Numbered from the stretch's first letter, positions 1-7,562 are shown. The stretch: 15,227 nucleotides of DNA from Saccharicrinis sp041595375 (GCA_041595375.1 JBFHKL010000080.1:1-15227), one strand, 5' to 3'. The notes: generated from the sequence alone by a model not told the origin. A program made the numbers and translations.

Positions 1-1017
1 AGCAGTGGAGGGGTACAGCAAGGTAGAACTGCATCTCAAACGCTTAAAGAGAAAGATGTTGAGTATCTAAAGAATAATTGTACCCTTGTAAATGCTGTTT
101 CACCAGGAATGTCAAGTTCTGGACAAGTTGTTTTTGGAGCTAATAACTGGCCTACTTCAATTGCAGGGGGTAACGAAGAATATGCCGAAATAAAAAAGTA
201 TGAAATTGCCACCGGTAGATTTTATACAAGCCGTGAAATAAAGACGGCGTCTAAAGTTTGTGTGCTCGGACAAACGGTGGTGGAGAATATTTTTGGAGAC
301 GATGTAGAACCGGTGGGACAAACCATCCGATTTAATAGCATTCCTTTTAAGGTAATAGGTACTTTTAAAGAAAAAGGGAACAATACTTTTGGACAAGACC
401 AGGATGATATGGTCTTGATGCCGTATTCTACTATAATGAAACGGATAACACGCGAAACTTATTTACGCGACATTGTTTTATCGGCCAAGGATGAAAACAA
501 AATTGAAGAAACGAGTGCGGAAATAGAACAGTTACTGAGAATTTCGCATAAACTAAGGGATGCAGAGGATAATGACTTTGAAATTCGCACCCAAGAGGAG
601 CTTATTGAAAATTTTGGATCTATTTCTGAGCTTTTGGTGGTTTTATTAGGATCCATTTCTGCCATTTCCTTATTGGTAGGAGGAATTGGAATTATGAATA
701 TTATGTATGTTTCAGTTACTGAACGAACACGTGAAATAGGCTTGCGCTTGGCTATTGGAGGAAAAGGCAAAGACATTTTATTACAGTTTTTACTCGAAGC
801 GATTTTGCTGAGTGTGTTGGGTGGTATTATTGGTGTTCTAACGGGCTATCTTGCTTCTTATATTGTTGAGCATGTGATGAACTGGCCTGTTTTGATTACC
901 CAAAGTTCAGTTATACTATCGTTTATGGTGTGTACATTTATTGGTGTATTTTTTGGCTGGTATCCGGCACGTAAAGCCTCCGCTCTGGATCCTATTGTGG
1001 CCTTAAGACATGAGTAA
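1..1017 (+). CDS. MacB-like ABC transporter permease, C-terminal part (5' end outside window)
   Basis: The frame is open from base 1 to the TAA at 1015-1017, giving 338 residues, so the start lies upstream; a Met at 109 is internal. The first ~200 residues resemble the MacB periplasmic core. They are followed by a hydrophobic segment (about residues 210-236), the cytoplasmic coupling motif ERTREIGLRLAIGG (about 241-254), and two more membrane segments (about 261-288 and 301-321). The protein ends in the family-typical tail with GWYPARKASALDP. This is the FtsX/MacB permease fold: a mechanotransmitting inner-membrane subunit that works with a separate or fused ATPase, often in tripartite export of peptides, lipoproteins or toxic compounds. 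The N-terminal transmembrane helix is missing from the window. The two-component genes that follow suggest a regulated exporter; the substrate cannot be told. The family is clear, the exact subfamily is not. Confidence 0.9.
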   Translation, partial: SSGGVQQGRTASQTLKEKDVEYLKNNCTLVNAVSPGMSSSGQVVFGANNWPTSIAGGNEEYAEIKKYEIATGRFYTSREIKTASKVCVLGQTVVENIFGDDVEPVGQTIRFNSIPFKVIGTFKEKGNNTFGQDQDDMVLMPYSTIMKRITRETYLRDIVLSAKDENKIEETSAEIEQLLRISHKLRDAEDNDFEIRTQEELIENFGSISELLVVLLGSISAISLLVGGIGIMNIMYVSVTERTREIGLRLAIGGKGKDILLQFLLEAILLSVLGGIIGVLTGYLASYIVEHVMNWPVLITQSSVILSFMVCTFIGVFFGWYPARKASALDPIVALRHE

Positions 1018-1053
1018 ACTGTGGTTGGCTAGCTGTTTAATAAATGTCTTCAG

Positions 1054-1069
1054 AGGTCAGTAGTGACCT
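1054..1069. promoter_or_regulatory. 16-bp palindrome AGGTCA-N4-TGACCT upstream of the histidine kinase
   Basis: AGGTCA (1054-1059) and TGACCT (1064-1069) are perfect inverted 6-mers separated by GTAG. A further TGACCT lies at 1095-1100. No T-run follows, so this is not a terminator. It lies 70 bp before the kinase start, which suits an operator or activator site. The binding protein is unknown. Confidence 0.4.
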
Positions 1070-1139
1070 GTTGGTCGCAATTAACGCTGACAAATGACCT
1101 TTAACTATTTCGTTATTATAAAAGTATTAACTTTAGCGT

Positions 1140-2213
1140 ATGCAATTTCTTAAATATAAAATAGGTAACTGGTTACCTCATGTTATAGGTGTATTATTTA
1201 TGCTTTTGATGCCCATGTTTGTTTTCAACAGCTCAGATAATAACCTGACTTTTTGGATTTATACCTATTATTTTCATATGGTCTTTATGATCATTATTTT
1301 TTATGTTAATTATTTGTTTGTAACTCCACATTTTTATTTCACAAAAAATAAATTTTATTACTTTGGGGGCTTGTTGTTGTTTGCTATTTTAATGATAATA
1401 ATATCACAATTAGTTTATAGGTTCTTAGATTTTGATCAGTTAAGGGAAAGCATGGGCCTGTTTCCTACTCCCGAAAGCAATGAAAAGCCTGGGTTAATAC
1501 ATCCCCGGTTAATCGATAATTTTTTCTTATACATGTTTGTTATTGGTACCAGCACAGGAGCCAGTATAATTAAGCGTCATCATCAAAATGAAAAGGAACA
1601 ACAAGCACGCGAAAAAGCCCATCTGGATACAGAACTGTCCTTTTTAAAAAATCAAATCAGTCCTCATTTCTTTTTCAATGCTTTAAATAATATTTACGCC
1701 CTTATTGCCATAGATAGCGATAAAGCGCAACAATCAGTGGAGAAACTCTCGGGTTTAATGCGTTATTTAATATATGAATCAGATATTCGAACAATAGAGT
1801 TGCGAAAGGAGTTTGAATTTACCAAAAATTACATCGAATTAATGAGGCAACGTTTAACCTCAAAGGTTACTTTAGAGGTGGATATTGCTGATAATGTGGA
1901 AAACGTTAATATTCCTCCATTGATGTTTATTCCTTTTGTTGAAAATGCTTTTAAACACGGTGTTAGCTATCGCGAGAAATCTTTTATCAGAATTTCACTA
2001 AAAACAGTTAAAAATAAAGTTGTTTTTAGCTGTGAAAACAGTATCCCTTCTAATAATTACAACGGTCAAAAGAACATAGGTGGTGTTGGAATCACTAACA
2101 TTAAAAAGCGACTCGATTTGATTTATGGTAATAAAGCAAAATTGAAAATGGACACCTATAATAATACTTTTATTGTAGATTTGGTGATTCCTTTTGATGA
2201 GGATAAAAAATAA
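1140..2213 (+). CDS. LytS/YehU-type sensor histidine kinase
   Basis: The 357-residue protein has four hydrophobic segments in the first ~150 residues (about 12-31, 40-61, 74-94 and 126-145), then a short coiled-coil-like linker and a His_kinase (PF06580-type) module. The phosphoacceptor motif ISPHFFFNALNN places the histidine at H176. The ATP-binding domain carries LMFIPFVENAFKHG (N269) and the glycine motif IGGVGITN (313-320). No extracytoplasmic sensor domain is visible, so the signal is probably sensed in or at the membrane. The response regulator follows after 32 bp in the same direction, and the two form a cognate pair. In Bacteroidota such pairs are often encoded beside MacB-type exporters, as here. 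The ATG at 1140 is the first in frame and gives a normal-length protein. Confidence 0.93.
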   Translation: MQFLKYKIGNWLPHVIGVLFMLLMPMFVFNSSDNNLTFWIYTYYFHMVFMIIIFYVNYLFVTPHFYFTKNKFYYFGGLLLFAILMIIISQLVYRFLDFDQLRESMGLFPTPESNEKPGLIHPRLIDNFFLYMFVIGTSTGASIIKRHHQNEKEQQAREKAHLDTELSFLKNQISPHFFFNALNNIYALIAIDSDKAQQSVEKLSGLMRYLIYESDIRTIELRKEFEFTKNYIELMRQRLTSKVTLEVDIADNVENVNIPPLMFIPFVENAFKHGVSYREKSFIRISLKTVKNKVVFSCENSIPSNNYNGQKNIGGVGITNIKKRLDLIYGNKAKLKMDTYNNTFIVDLVIPFDEDKK

Positions 2214-2245
2214 AGATACTTGAATATTGATTAAAAAAAATACCA

Positions 2246-2977
2246 ATGAAAAAAATTACCTGCATTGCCATAGATGATGAGCCTTTAGCCTTGGGTTTAA
2301 TTGTGTCACATATTCATAAAACTCCTTTTTTAGAGCTGGTAGGACAATTTGATAATCCTATTGATGCAATGGAATTTTTGCAGGATAATACTGTTCAACT
2401 TATTTTTCTGGATATTCAAATGCCAGATTTAACAGGTATCGAATTTGCCAGAACACTGGAAGATAATTGTAAGGTAATTTTTACCACTGCCTATGAAAAG
2501 TATGCCGTCGAAGGATTTCAACTTCATGCACTGGATTACTTGTTAAAACCTGTGAGTTATGAGGTGTTTTTTAAATCGGTTATGCATGCAAAAGAACAAA
2601 TAGAGCTTATTGAATCGGTTAAATCAGTAGTTCCTAATGCTGGCAGTACTGAAGAAGATTATTTATTTATTAAGGCCGATTACCAGTTAAAACGTATTAA
2701 TTACAATGATATTTTGTATATCGAAGGATTACGCGATTATGTAAAACTTTATCTGGAATCCTCAGTTTCACCTATTGTTTTTCATTCTACCATGAAGGCC
2801 TTGGAAGATAGATTACCTAAAGATAGGTTTATGCGTACCCATCGTTCCTTTATCGTTAATCTTGAGAAAGTTACCACAATTGAGCGTTATCGTATTCTTT
2901 TTGGTAAGGAACTTGTCCCTATCAGTAAGCAGTATAAAGAGGCTTTTGATGAATTTGTAAAAAGAAAATTTCTTTAG
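2246..2977 (+). CDS. LytTR-family response regulator
   Basis: The protein is 243 residues. The N-terminal receiver domain (about 1-120) has the acidic pair D10-D11, phosphoacceptor D56 in FLDIQMP, the switch threonine in VIFTTAYEKYAVEGF (about T80/T81) and the conserved lysine K101 in YLLKP. The C-terminal LytTR DNA-binding domain (about 137-240) shows the hallmark segments YIEGLRDYVKLY and FMRTHRSFIVNL. It is a typical LytR/AlgR-type transcription regulator, expected to be phosphorylated by the adjacent kinase. The target genes are unknown; the upstream permease is an obvious candidate. No irregularity in length or motifs is seen. Confidence 0.95.
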   Translation: MKKITCIAIDDEPLALGLIVSHIHKTPFLELVGQFDNPIDAMEFLQDNTVQLIFLDIQMPDLTGIEFARTLEDNCKVIFTTAYEKYAVEGFQLHALDYLLKPVSYEVFFKSVMHAKEQIELIESVKSVVPNAGSTEEDYLFIKADYQLKRINYNDILYIEGLRDYVKLYLESSVSPIVFHSTMKALEDRLPKDRFMRTHRSFIVNLEKVTTIERYRILFGKELVPISKQYKEAFDEFVKRKFL

Positions 2978-2992
2978 CTTTGGCATAATATT

Positions 2993-3013
2993 ACAGGTCT
3001 ATTTCCTGTTTTT
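2993..3013 (+). terminator. weak intrinsic terminator after the two-component genes
   Basis: ACAGG (2993-2997) and CCTGT (3005-3009) pair around a 7-nt loop, and TTTT follows. The stem is only 5 bp, so efficiency is doubtful. Its position 16 bp past the regulator stop is right for a terminator. Confidence 0.35.
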
Positions 3014-3106
3014 CGTTTACTTCATTGTGATCCACTTAAAAAATAATTAAAGAGTAATATCCATGTAATCAGCATTTAACGTGTTGGGAACAAAGAATTA
3101 TGAAAA

Positions 3107-3152
3107 AAAAATACAAACGATTGCGCATTATTGTACAATCGTTTGTATTTTT
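3107..3152. promoter_or_regulatory. paired LacI-type operators as a 17-bp inverted repeat over the lacI promoter
   Basis: Bases 3107-3123 and 3136-3152 form a perfect 17-bp inverted repeat with a 12-bp spacer. Each arm holds the pseudo-palindrome CAAACGATTG (3114-3123) or its complement (3136-3145). The CG centre (3118/3119 and 3140/3141) is typical of LacI-family operators. The two centres are 22 bp apart, about two helical turns, so two dimers could bind the same DNA face. The sequence CAAACGATTGCGCATT (3114-3129) recurs exactly at 5130-5145 before kduD. Autoregulation by the LacI protein encoded at 3171 is inferred. Confidence 0.75.
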
Positions 3153-3153
3153 G
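3146..3153 (+). promoter_or_regulatory. -7 promoter box TAnnTTTG for lacI
   Basis: TATTTTTG matches the Bacteroidota -7 consensus TAnnTTTG exactly. A possible -33 TTG lies at 3121-3123, with a slightly long 22-bp gap. Transcription would start near 3160, leaving a leader of only about 10 nt before the ATG at 3171. The box lies inside the right operator arm, so repressor binding would block polymerase. Confidence 0.55.
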
Positions 3154-3170
3154 TATAAATTCATATTACC

Positions 3171-4172
3171 ATGCGGAATGTTACTATCAATGATATTGCT
3201 GAAAAATTAGGAGTTACACCTTCTACCATCTCACGCGCCTTGGCCGGAAATAAACGAGTCAGTGAAAAAACACGGGAGTTGGTGCAAAAAGTAGCTAAAG
3301 AAATGGGATATCAGCCCAATCTGATGGCTTCTTCTCTCCGAAAAGGAAAATCGGACTTAATCGGTATGATTGTGCCTCGAATCAATCGGCATTTTTTTAG
3401 CAATGTTATTAGCGGAGTGGAGGAAATATTAAATCCCGCCGGTTATAGTCTGCTTATCATGCAAACACACGAACAACTTCAGTCTGAAGTAAAAGCGGTT
3501 CAATCATTAATGAGTAATCGGGTGGCAGGCATTATTGCATCACTTTCTGTGGAAACAAATGATTTTGCACATTTACAGGGTGTTGTTGATGCGCATGTCC
3601 CTCTGGTGCAGTTCGATAGGGTTTGCAATGATTTAAATGGCTCCAAAATAGTCAATGATAATTTTACGGGAGCCTATGAGGCAACAAAAAATTTACTGAG
3701 TGCCGGTTATAAAAGAGTAGCACACTTTGGAGGTAGTCATTTGTTAAATGCCTATCGCGAGAGACAAGCTGGTTACGAGGCTGCAGTTAAAGAAGAGTTG
3801 GGGGAGGTTGACCGAAGTTTGATTATTGAAAATGCAATAACACGTGAAGTGGGCTACTTGAACATTATCAAATTAATAAAAGAAGGTAATGCAGATGCTG
3901 TTTTTTGTGCAGGTGATTATTCTGCTTTTGGAGCTATTGAAGGATTAAAGGAAATGAACATAAAAGTGCCCGAGGAGTTTGGCGTGGCTGGTTTTAGCAA
4001 TGAACCTTTTGCCGAAATGTTGCACCCTTCCTTAACCACTGTTGAACAACATGGTAATGAAATGGGCCGGATAGCTGCACAGGAAATGATTCATGCACTG
4101 GAAGGAAGTATCAATAATATAGAAAGAGTGGTTTCTGTAAAATTTATAGCAAGGGAATCCTCTAGAAAATAA
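3171..4172 (+). CDS. LacI/GalR-family transcriptional regulator
   Basis: The protein is 333 residues. The N-terminal helix-turn-helix and hinge (about 3-60) show the family pattern VTINDIAEKLGVTPSTISRAL, then GYQPN and SSLRKGKSDLIGMIVP. The rest is a periplasmic-binding-protein-like sensor fold, with GVAGFSNEPFAEMLHPSLTTV near 268-288 as in sugar-responsive members. It lies 26 bp upstream of kduI in the same direction, and its presumed operator sits at its own promoter and before kduD. It is therefore probably the local repressor of uronate catabolism, with an effector such as 2-keto-3-deoxygluconate or an unsaturated uronate. The effector is inference; nothing in the sequence identifies it. 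The ATG at 3171 is supported by the full HTH beginning at residue 3. Confidence 0.92.
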   Translation: MRNVTINDIAEKLGVTPSTISRALAGNKRVSEKTRELVQKVAKEMGYQPNLMASSLRKGKSDLIGMIVPRINRHFFSNVISGVEEILNPAGYSLLIMQTHEQLQSEVKAVQSLMSNRVAGIIASLSVETNDFAHLQGVVDAHVPLVQFDRVCNDLNGSKIVNDNFTGAYEATKNLLSAGYKRVAHFGGSHLLNAYRERQAGYEAAVKEELGEVDRSLIIENAITREVGYLNIIKLIKEGNADAVFCAGDYSAFGAIEGLKEMNIKVPEEFGVAGFSNEPFAEMLHPSLTTVEQHGNEMGRIAAQEMIHALEGSINNIERVVSVKFIARESSRK

Positions 4173-4198
4173 TTGTAAATAAATTAAAATCGTTAGTT

Positions 4199-5035
4199 AT
4201 GAGTATGGAAGTACGTTATGCGGTGCATCCTGAGGATGTGAAAAGTTATGGAACCGATAGAATTCGTAAGGAGTTTCTTATAGAAAAAGTGATGGTTCCA
4301 GGAGAGATAAATTTAGTCTATTCTTTTTACGACAGATATATTGTTGGGGGAGTAGTGCCTGTTAATAAGCCTATTAAATTAGAAACCTATGACGAGCTGA
4401 AAGCTGATTTTTTTCTCAAACGACGTGAATTAGGGATTATTAATGTAGGGGGTGAGGCTACTGTTACTGCCGATGGAACGGTTTATTCTTTAAAACATAA
4501 GGAAGCTTTATATTTAGGTCAGGGAGTGAAGGATGTTGTTTTTGAATCACTTGATGCAAATGCTCCTGCCCACCTGTATATTAATTCGGCTCCTGCTCAT
4601 AAGGCTCTGCCTTCTCGCCATATTACTTTAAAGGATGCGAATGTGTTGCAATTAGGATCGTTGGAAACATCAAATGAACGCCAAATTAACCAGTTATTAG
4701 TTAAAGAGGTTGTTGAAACCTGTCAGCTACAAATGGGAATGACCGAGTTGAAGCCAGGAAGCGTATGGAATACCATGCCTGCACATACTCATAATCGACG
4801 CATGGAAGCCTATTTCTATTTTGAAGTTCCGGACAATCAGGCTATCTGTCACTTTATGGGTCAACCCGATGATACCCGCCATATATGGATGAAAAACGAA
4901 CAAGCCGTTCTCTCTCCTGCTTGGAGTATCCATAGTGCAGCAGGCACGTCTAACTATATTTTTGTTTGGGGTATGGCTGGTGAAAATCTTGACTATACAG
5001 ATATGGATGTCCGTCAGCCTAACGAACTAAGGTAG
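4199..5035 (+). CDS. kduI: 5-dehydro-4-deoxy-D-glucuronate isomerase (KduI)
   Basis: The cytoplasmic enzyme interconverts 5-keto-4-deoxyuronate and 2,5-diketo-3-deoxygluconate, the step after unsaturated uronates open to the keto form. At 278 residues it has the length of the E. coli enzyme. The zinc-binding cupin motif is intact: H196 and H198 in PAHTHNRRMEAYFYF, E203, and H245 in PAWSIHSAAGT. Other family signatures are GIINVGGEATVTADG and HIWMKNEQAVLSPAWSIH, with GMAGENLDYTDMD at the C-terminus. It lies 26 bp after lacI, with no terminator between, so it probably shares the lacI promoter. A second Met two codons in (4205) is an alternative start. KduI acts downstream of pectin, glycosaminoglycan or other unsaturated-uronate-releasing lyases; the polysaccharide is not fixed by this gene alone. 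Confidence 0.97.
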   Translation: MSMEVRYAVHPEDVKSYGTDRIRKEFLIEKVMVPGEINLVYSFYDRYIVGGVVPVNKPIKLETYDELKADFFLKRRELGIINVGGEATVTADGTVYSLKHKEALYLGQGVKDVVFESLDANAPAHLYINSAPAHKALPSRHITLKDANVLQLGSLETSNERQINQLLVKEVVETCQLQMGMTELKPGSVWNTMPAHTHNRRMEAYFYFEVPDNQAICHFMGQPDDTRHIWMKNEQAVLSPAWSIHSAAGTSNYIFVWGMAGENLDYTDMDVRQPNELR

Positions 5036-5172
5036 TATTGGCTTTAAAATAATATCAAAGCATCTCTGCTTTTATGAGGCTTTGAAGAATAGTATAAATC
5101 TTAATCAGTTATTTTTTTGTCTGCTTGTGCAAACGATTGCGCATTGTGGATAATAAAATTCTAACGATCTAA
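5036..5172 (+). other. kduI-kduD intergenic region
   Basis: This 137-bp gap holds a short imperfect hairpin, CAAAGC (5056-5061) with GCTTTG (5079-5084), without a good T-run. A T-rich stretch follows (TA then seven T and G, 5110-5119), which is close to, but two bases longer than, the TAnnTTTG box. The LacI-type operator is at 5126-5143. It may be an internal promoter/operator region. No gene is seen. Confidence 0.4.
5126..5143. promoter_or_regulatory. LacI-type operator before kduD
   Basis: TGTGCAAAC and GATTGCGCA form an 18-bp pseudo-palindrome about the CG at 5134/5135, with 7 of 9 positions symmetric. The stretch 5130-5145 is identical to 3114-3129 at the lacI promoter. Such identity over 16 bp in two noncoding sites strongly suggests that one regulator, the adjacent LacI protein, binds both. 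Confidence 0.7.
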
Positions 5173-5979
5173 ATGAAAGAAATGATGAATGAATTATTTG
5201 ATTTATCCGGTAAAATTGCCCTGGTAACAGGAGGTACACATGGTATTGGGATGGCATGTGGTAAAGCTTTAGCTAAAGCCGGTGCCAAACTTTGTGTAAA
5301 CGATATCAATGATGAGAAGTTAACGGAGTGTAAACAGGAATATGCAAAAGAGGGTATTGATGTATTCACGGTTAACTTTAATGTTACCAGTGAAGAAGAT
5401 GTAGATAAAGGGGTAAGCATTATAGAAAAGGAAGTAGGACCAATTGATATTTTAGTTAATAATGCAGGTATTATTAAACGAGTACCTATCTTAGATATGC
5501 CCATTAAGGATTTTGAACAGGTTTTAGATGTGGATTTGGTAGCTCCTTTGATTGTTGCAAAACGTATCGCACCGGGCATGATTAAACGTCGTGAGGGAAA
5601 AATTATTAATATGTGCTCCATGATGAGTGTTTATGGTCGTCAAAATGTGTCGGCTTATGCAGCGGCAAAGGGTGGTTTAAAATTATTGACCGAAAATATG
5701 ACGTGTGAGTGGGCTAAGTACAACCTACAGATTAATGGTATTGGCCCTGGTTATATTGCTACTTCGCAAACAGCTCCTATCAGGGTAAACGGTCATCCTT
5801 TTAACGATTTGGTAATGACACGTACGCCAGCAGGACGTTGGGGTGAGCCTGAAGATGTAGGTAATGCAGCTCTATTTTTAGCTTCCAAAGCAGCTAACTT
5901 TGTAAACGGACATATTCTTTATGTGGATGGAGGTATCTTGGCTAACTTTGGTTATGTTAAAGGAGAAAATGAAATTTAA
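5173..5979 (+). CDS. kduD: KduD-like / gluconate 5-dehydrogenase-like short-chain dehydrogenase
   Basis: The 268-residue Rossmann-fold oxidoreductase carries the cofactor motif TGGTHGIG (19-26), NNAG (96-99), catalytic Ser S149 in NMCSMMS, and Y162/K166 in YAAAK. The PG motif is GIGPGYIAT (189-197). Next to kduI, the expected role is NADH-dependent reduction of 2,5-diketo-3-deoxygluconate to 2-keto-3-deoxygluconate. The sequence also resembles Bacteroides proteins annotated as gluconate 5-dehydrogenase (from memory), so the annotated name may vary. The Asn usual before the active site is Asp here (D121 in VLDVDLVAP), which I also recall in that Bacteroides subgroup. The start is ambiguous among Met codons at 5173, 5182 and 5185. 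The LacI-type operator lies 30 bp upstream of the ATG, so the gene may be controlled independently of kduI. Confidence 0.9.
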   Translation: MKEMMNELFDLSGKIALVTGGTHGIGMACGKALAKAGAKLCVNDINDEKLTECKQEYAKEGIDVFTVNFNVTSEEDVDKGVSIIEKEVGPIDILVNNAGIIKRVPILDMPIKDFEQVLDVDLVAPLIVAKRIAPGMIKRREGKIINMCSMMSVYGRQNVSAYAAAKGGLKLLTENMTCEWAKYNLQINGIGPGYIATSQTAPIRVNGHPFNDLVMTRTPAGRWGEPEDVGNAALFLASKAANFVNGHILYVDGGILANFGYVKGENEI

Positions 5980-5990
5980 AAATTCATATT

Positions 5991-6025
5991 AAAAAGGGTG
6001 TTAGTATTTATATGCACCCTTTTTT
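5991..6025 (+). terminator. intrinsic terminator between kduD and the DUF4861 gene
   Basis: AAAAAGGGTG (5991-6000) pairs perfectly with CACCCTTTTT (6015-6024) around a 14-nt loop, and the T-run is part of the 3' arm. It begins 11 bp after the kduD stop. Only 28 bp separate it from the next start codon, so it either attenuates transcription into the DUF4861 gene or marks a new unit with a promoter inside kduD. Confidence 0.75.
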
Positions 6026-6053
6026 CAAATTAACAAATTAAAATTTAAGCAAG

Positions 6054-7319
6054 ATGCGTTACTTATTCTTATTTTACATTCCAGCCCTAATTAGCTTTGT
6101 TTCCTGTCAGCAAAAGGTAACAATGACCTTTGAAAATCCAATTAATGCTGAACGAGCAGATGAAATAATCGTTTTAACCCGTAATGATATTACCAGTAAA
6201 ATTAAACTCACAGAAGGACAACTTCCTGTTTTTAAAGTAAACGAAAAAACAATACCTAGTCAATGCGATGATTTGGATGGTGATGGAAAATGGGATGAGG
6301 CTGTATTACTAATGGACTTTAAAGCTAATGAGAAATTAGATGTTGAAATTCTAGCTGTTGCTCAAAGTGATTTCCCTGATTTTGAAATGCGTACTAATCT
6401 TCGTTTAGGAATAATTCAAGAGGATGGTTCCTATAAGGAGTATAAAAAATATAGTGCCCCTTCGTACAAAGAAGGCTTTAAGGTAATAGCCCAGGCCGAA
6501 AGTGTAAGTTGGGAAAATGATAAAATAGCTTTTCGTAACTATTTAGACTGTAGAAATATAAAAGATTTATTTGGGAAGTTGAAAGCTGAAATGGTGATGG
6601 ATAAGGTTGGCTCAAAGGAGATGAGCAGTTACCACGAGCTTAATGAATGGGGAATGGATGTGCTACATTGTGGTAGCTCCCTTGGTTCTGGAGGTATTGC
6701 TTTAATGAGAAATGATTCTCTTATCCGCTTGGGTTCAACCGAACAATACGATTATGTCAATCTAATTGAAGGCCCTGTTCGCTCTGTCTTCGAATTACGT
6801 TATAGTGGTTGGGACGTTGAGGGAGAAATGCTTGACGCCGTTGAGCGTATTACTATTTATGCTGGTAAGTATTGGTTCGAATCGGATGTGACTGTAAAGG
6901 GGTGTGCCGAAAGTGACCAAATTGTTACCGGAATTGTGACAAGTCGTTTGAATAGTGAACCTTTTACTTTTGAAGTAGCCAATTACACCTGTCTGGGAAC
7001 GCACGATATGCAGTCTGAGAATAAAGATGAGTTGGGTATGGCTGTGATTATTCCTTCAAAAGGAGTAGGTAATATTGGCCGTACTACTGACATCAACTTT
7101 TTTGAACTGGGATACGAAACGGTAACAGAAAAGGGATTTAGCCATGTAATCTCCGAGACTGCTTATATAGGGCAACAATGCAATGAGGGAACTCCTGCTA
7201 AACATTATTTCTTTGCAGTTTGGGGACTTGACCAGGATCAATGGAAAACTGAAGATGGTTTTAGAAAATATATTGGTGAGGAGGCAGAAAAACTATCTGT
7301 ACCCATTAAAAAAATATAA
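6054..7319 (+). CDS. DUF4861-family lipoprotein
   Basis: The 421-residue protein starts with a lipoprotein signal peptide, with lipobox FVSC (Cys18), so it is probably anchored in the periplasm or outer membrane. Features that fit DUF4861 are the acidic loop CDDLDGDGKWDE (71-82), which looks like an EF-hand-type calcium loop, the segment SWENDKIAFRNYLD (152-165), and NEWGMDVLHCGSSLGSGGIAL (197-217). Its biochemical role is not established to my knowledge. DUF4861 genes recur next to kduI, kduD and polysaccharide lyase genes in Bacteroidota, which suggests a part in handling unsaturated uronate oligosaccharides, perhaps as a hydrolase or binding protein. A terminator separates it from kduD and another follows it. 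The Met at 6054 directly precedes the signal peptide, supporting this start. Confidence 0.85.
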   Translation: MRYLFLFYIPALISFVSCQQKVTMTFENPINAERADEIIVLTRNDITSKIKLTEGQLPVFKVNEKTIPSQCDDLDGDGKWDEAVLLMDFKANEKLDVEILAVAQSDFPDFEMRTNLRLGIIQEDGSYKEYKKYSAPSYKEGFKVIAQAESVSWENDKIAFRNYLDCRNIKDLFGKLKAEMVMDKVGSKEMSSYHELNEWGMDVLHCGSSLGSGGIALMRNDSLIRLGSTEQYDYVNLIEGPVRSVFELRYSGWDVEGEMLDAVERITIYAGKYWFESDVTVKGCAESDQIVTGIVTSRLNSEPFTFEVANYTCLGTHDMQSENKDELGMAVIIPSKGVGNIGRTTDINFFELGYETVTEKGFSHVISETAYIGQQCNEGTPAKHYFFAVWGLDQDQWKTEDGFRKYIGEEAEKLSVPIKKI

Positions 7320-7409
7320 GCTGAGCTTCCGGGTAATCGGATCAGGGTTATTCGTCTGAGAATTTGATTCTGTTACTAAGTTTACATTTGCATCCATTAA
7401 AGTTTTAAG

Positions 7410-7449
7410 AAAACGCAAGCAGGTTTAATACAACTTGTTTGCGTTTTTT
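7410..7449 (+). terminator. intrinsic terminator after the DUF4861 gene
   Basis: Bases 7410-7423 pair with 7434-7447 (14 positions including G-U wobbles; the outer AAAACGCAA/TTGCGTTTT 9-mers are perfect) around a 10-nt loop, and the 3' arm runs into a T-tract (7444-7449). It ends the uronate block. Confidence 0.8.
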
Positions 7450-7474
7450 ATTTTACTGAGCTAATCTAATATCG

Positions 7475-7489
7475 CAATATTGGATATTG
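7475..7489. repeat. short inverted repeat CAATAT-N3-ATATTG
   Basis: Perfect 6-bp arms flank TGG. It lies in the 292-bp noncoding stretch 7320-7611, about 90 bp before the miniprotein promoter box. It could be an operator, but a 6-bp AT-rich palindrome is also expected by chance here. Confidence 0.2.
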
Positions 7490-7562
7490 ATAGCGTGAAG
7501 ACTATTGAATAATAATTTTCACATTTGTTTACAAAAAATTACATTTACAAAAAAATATTTAA

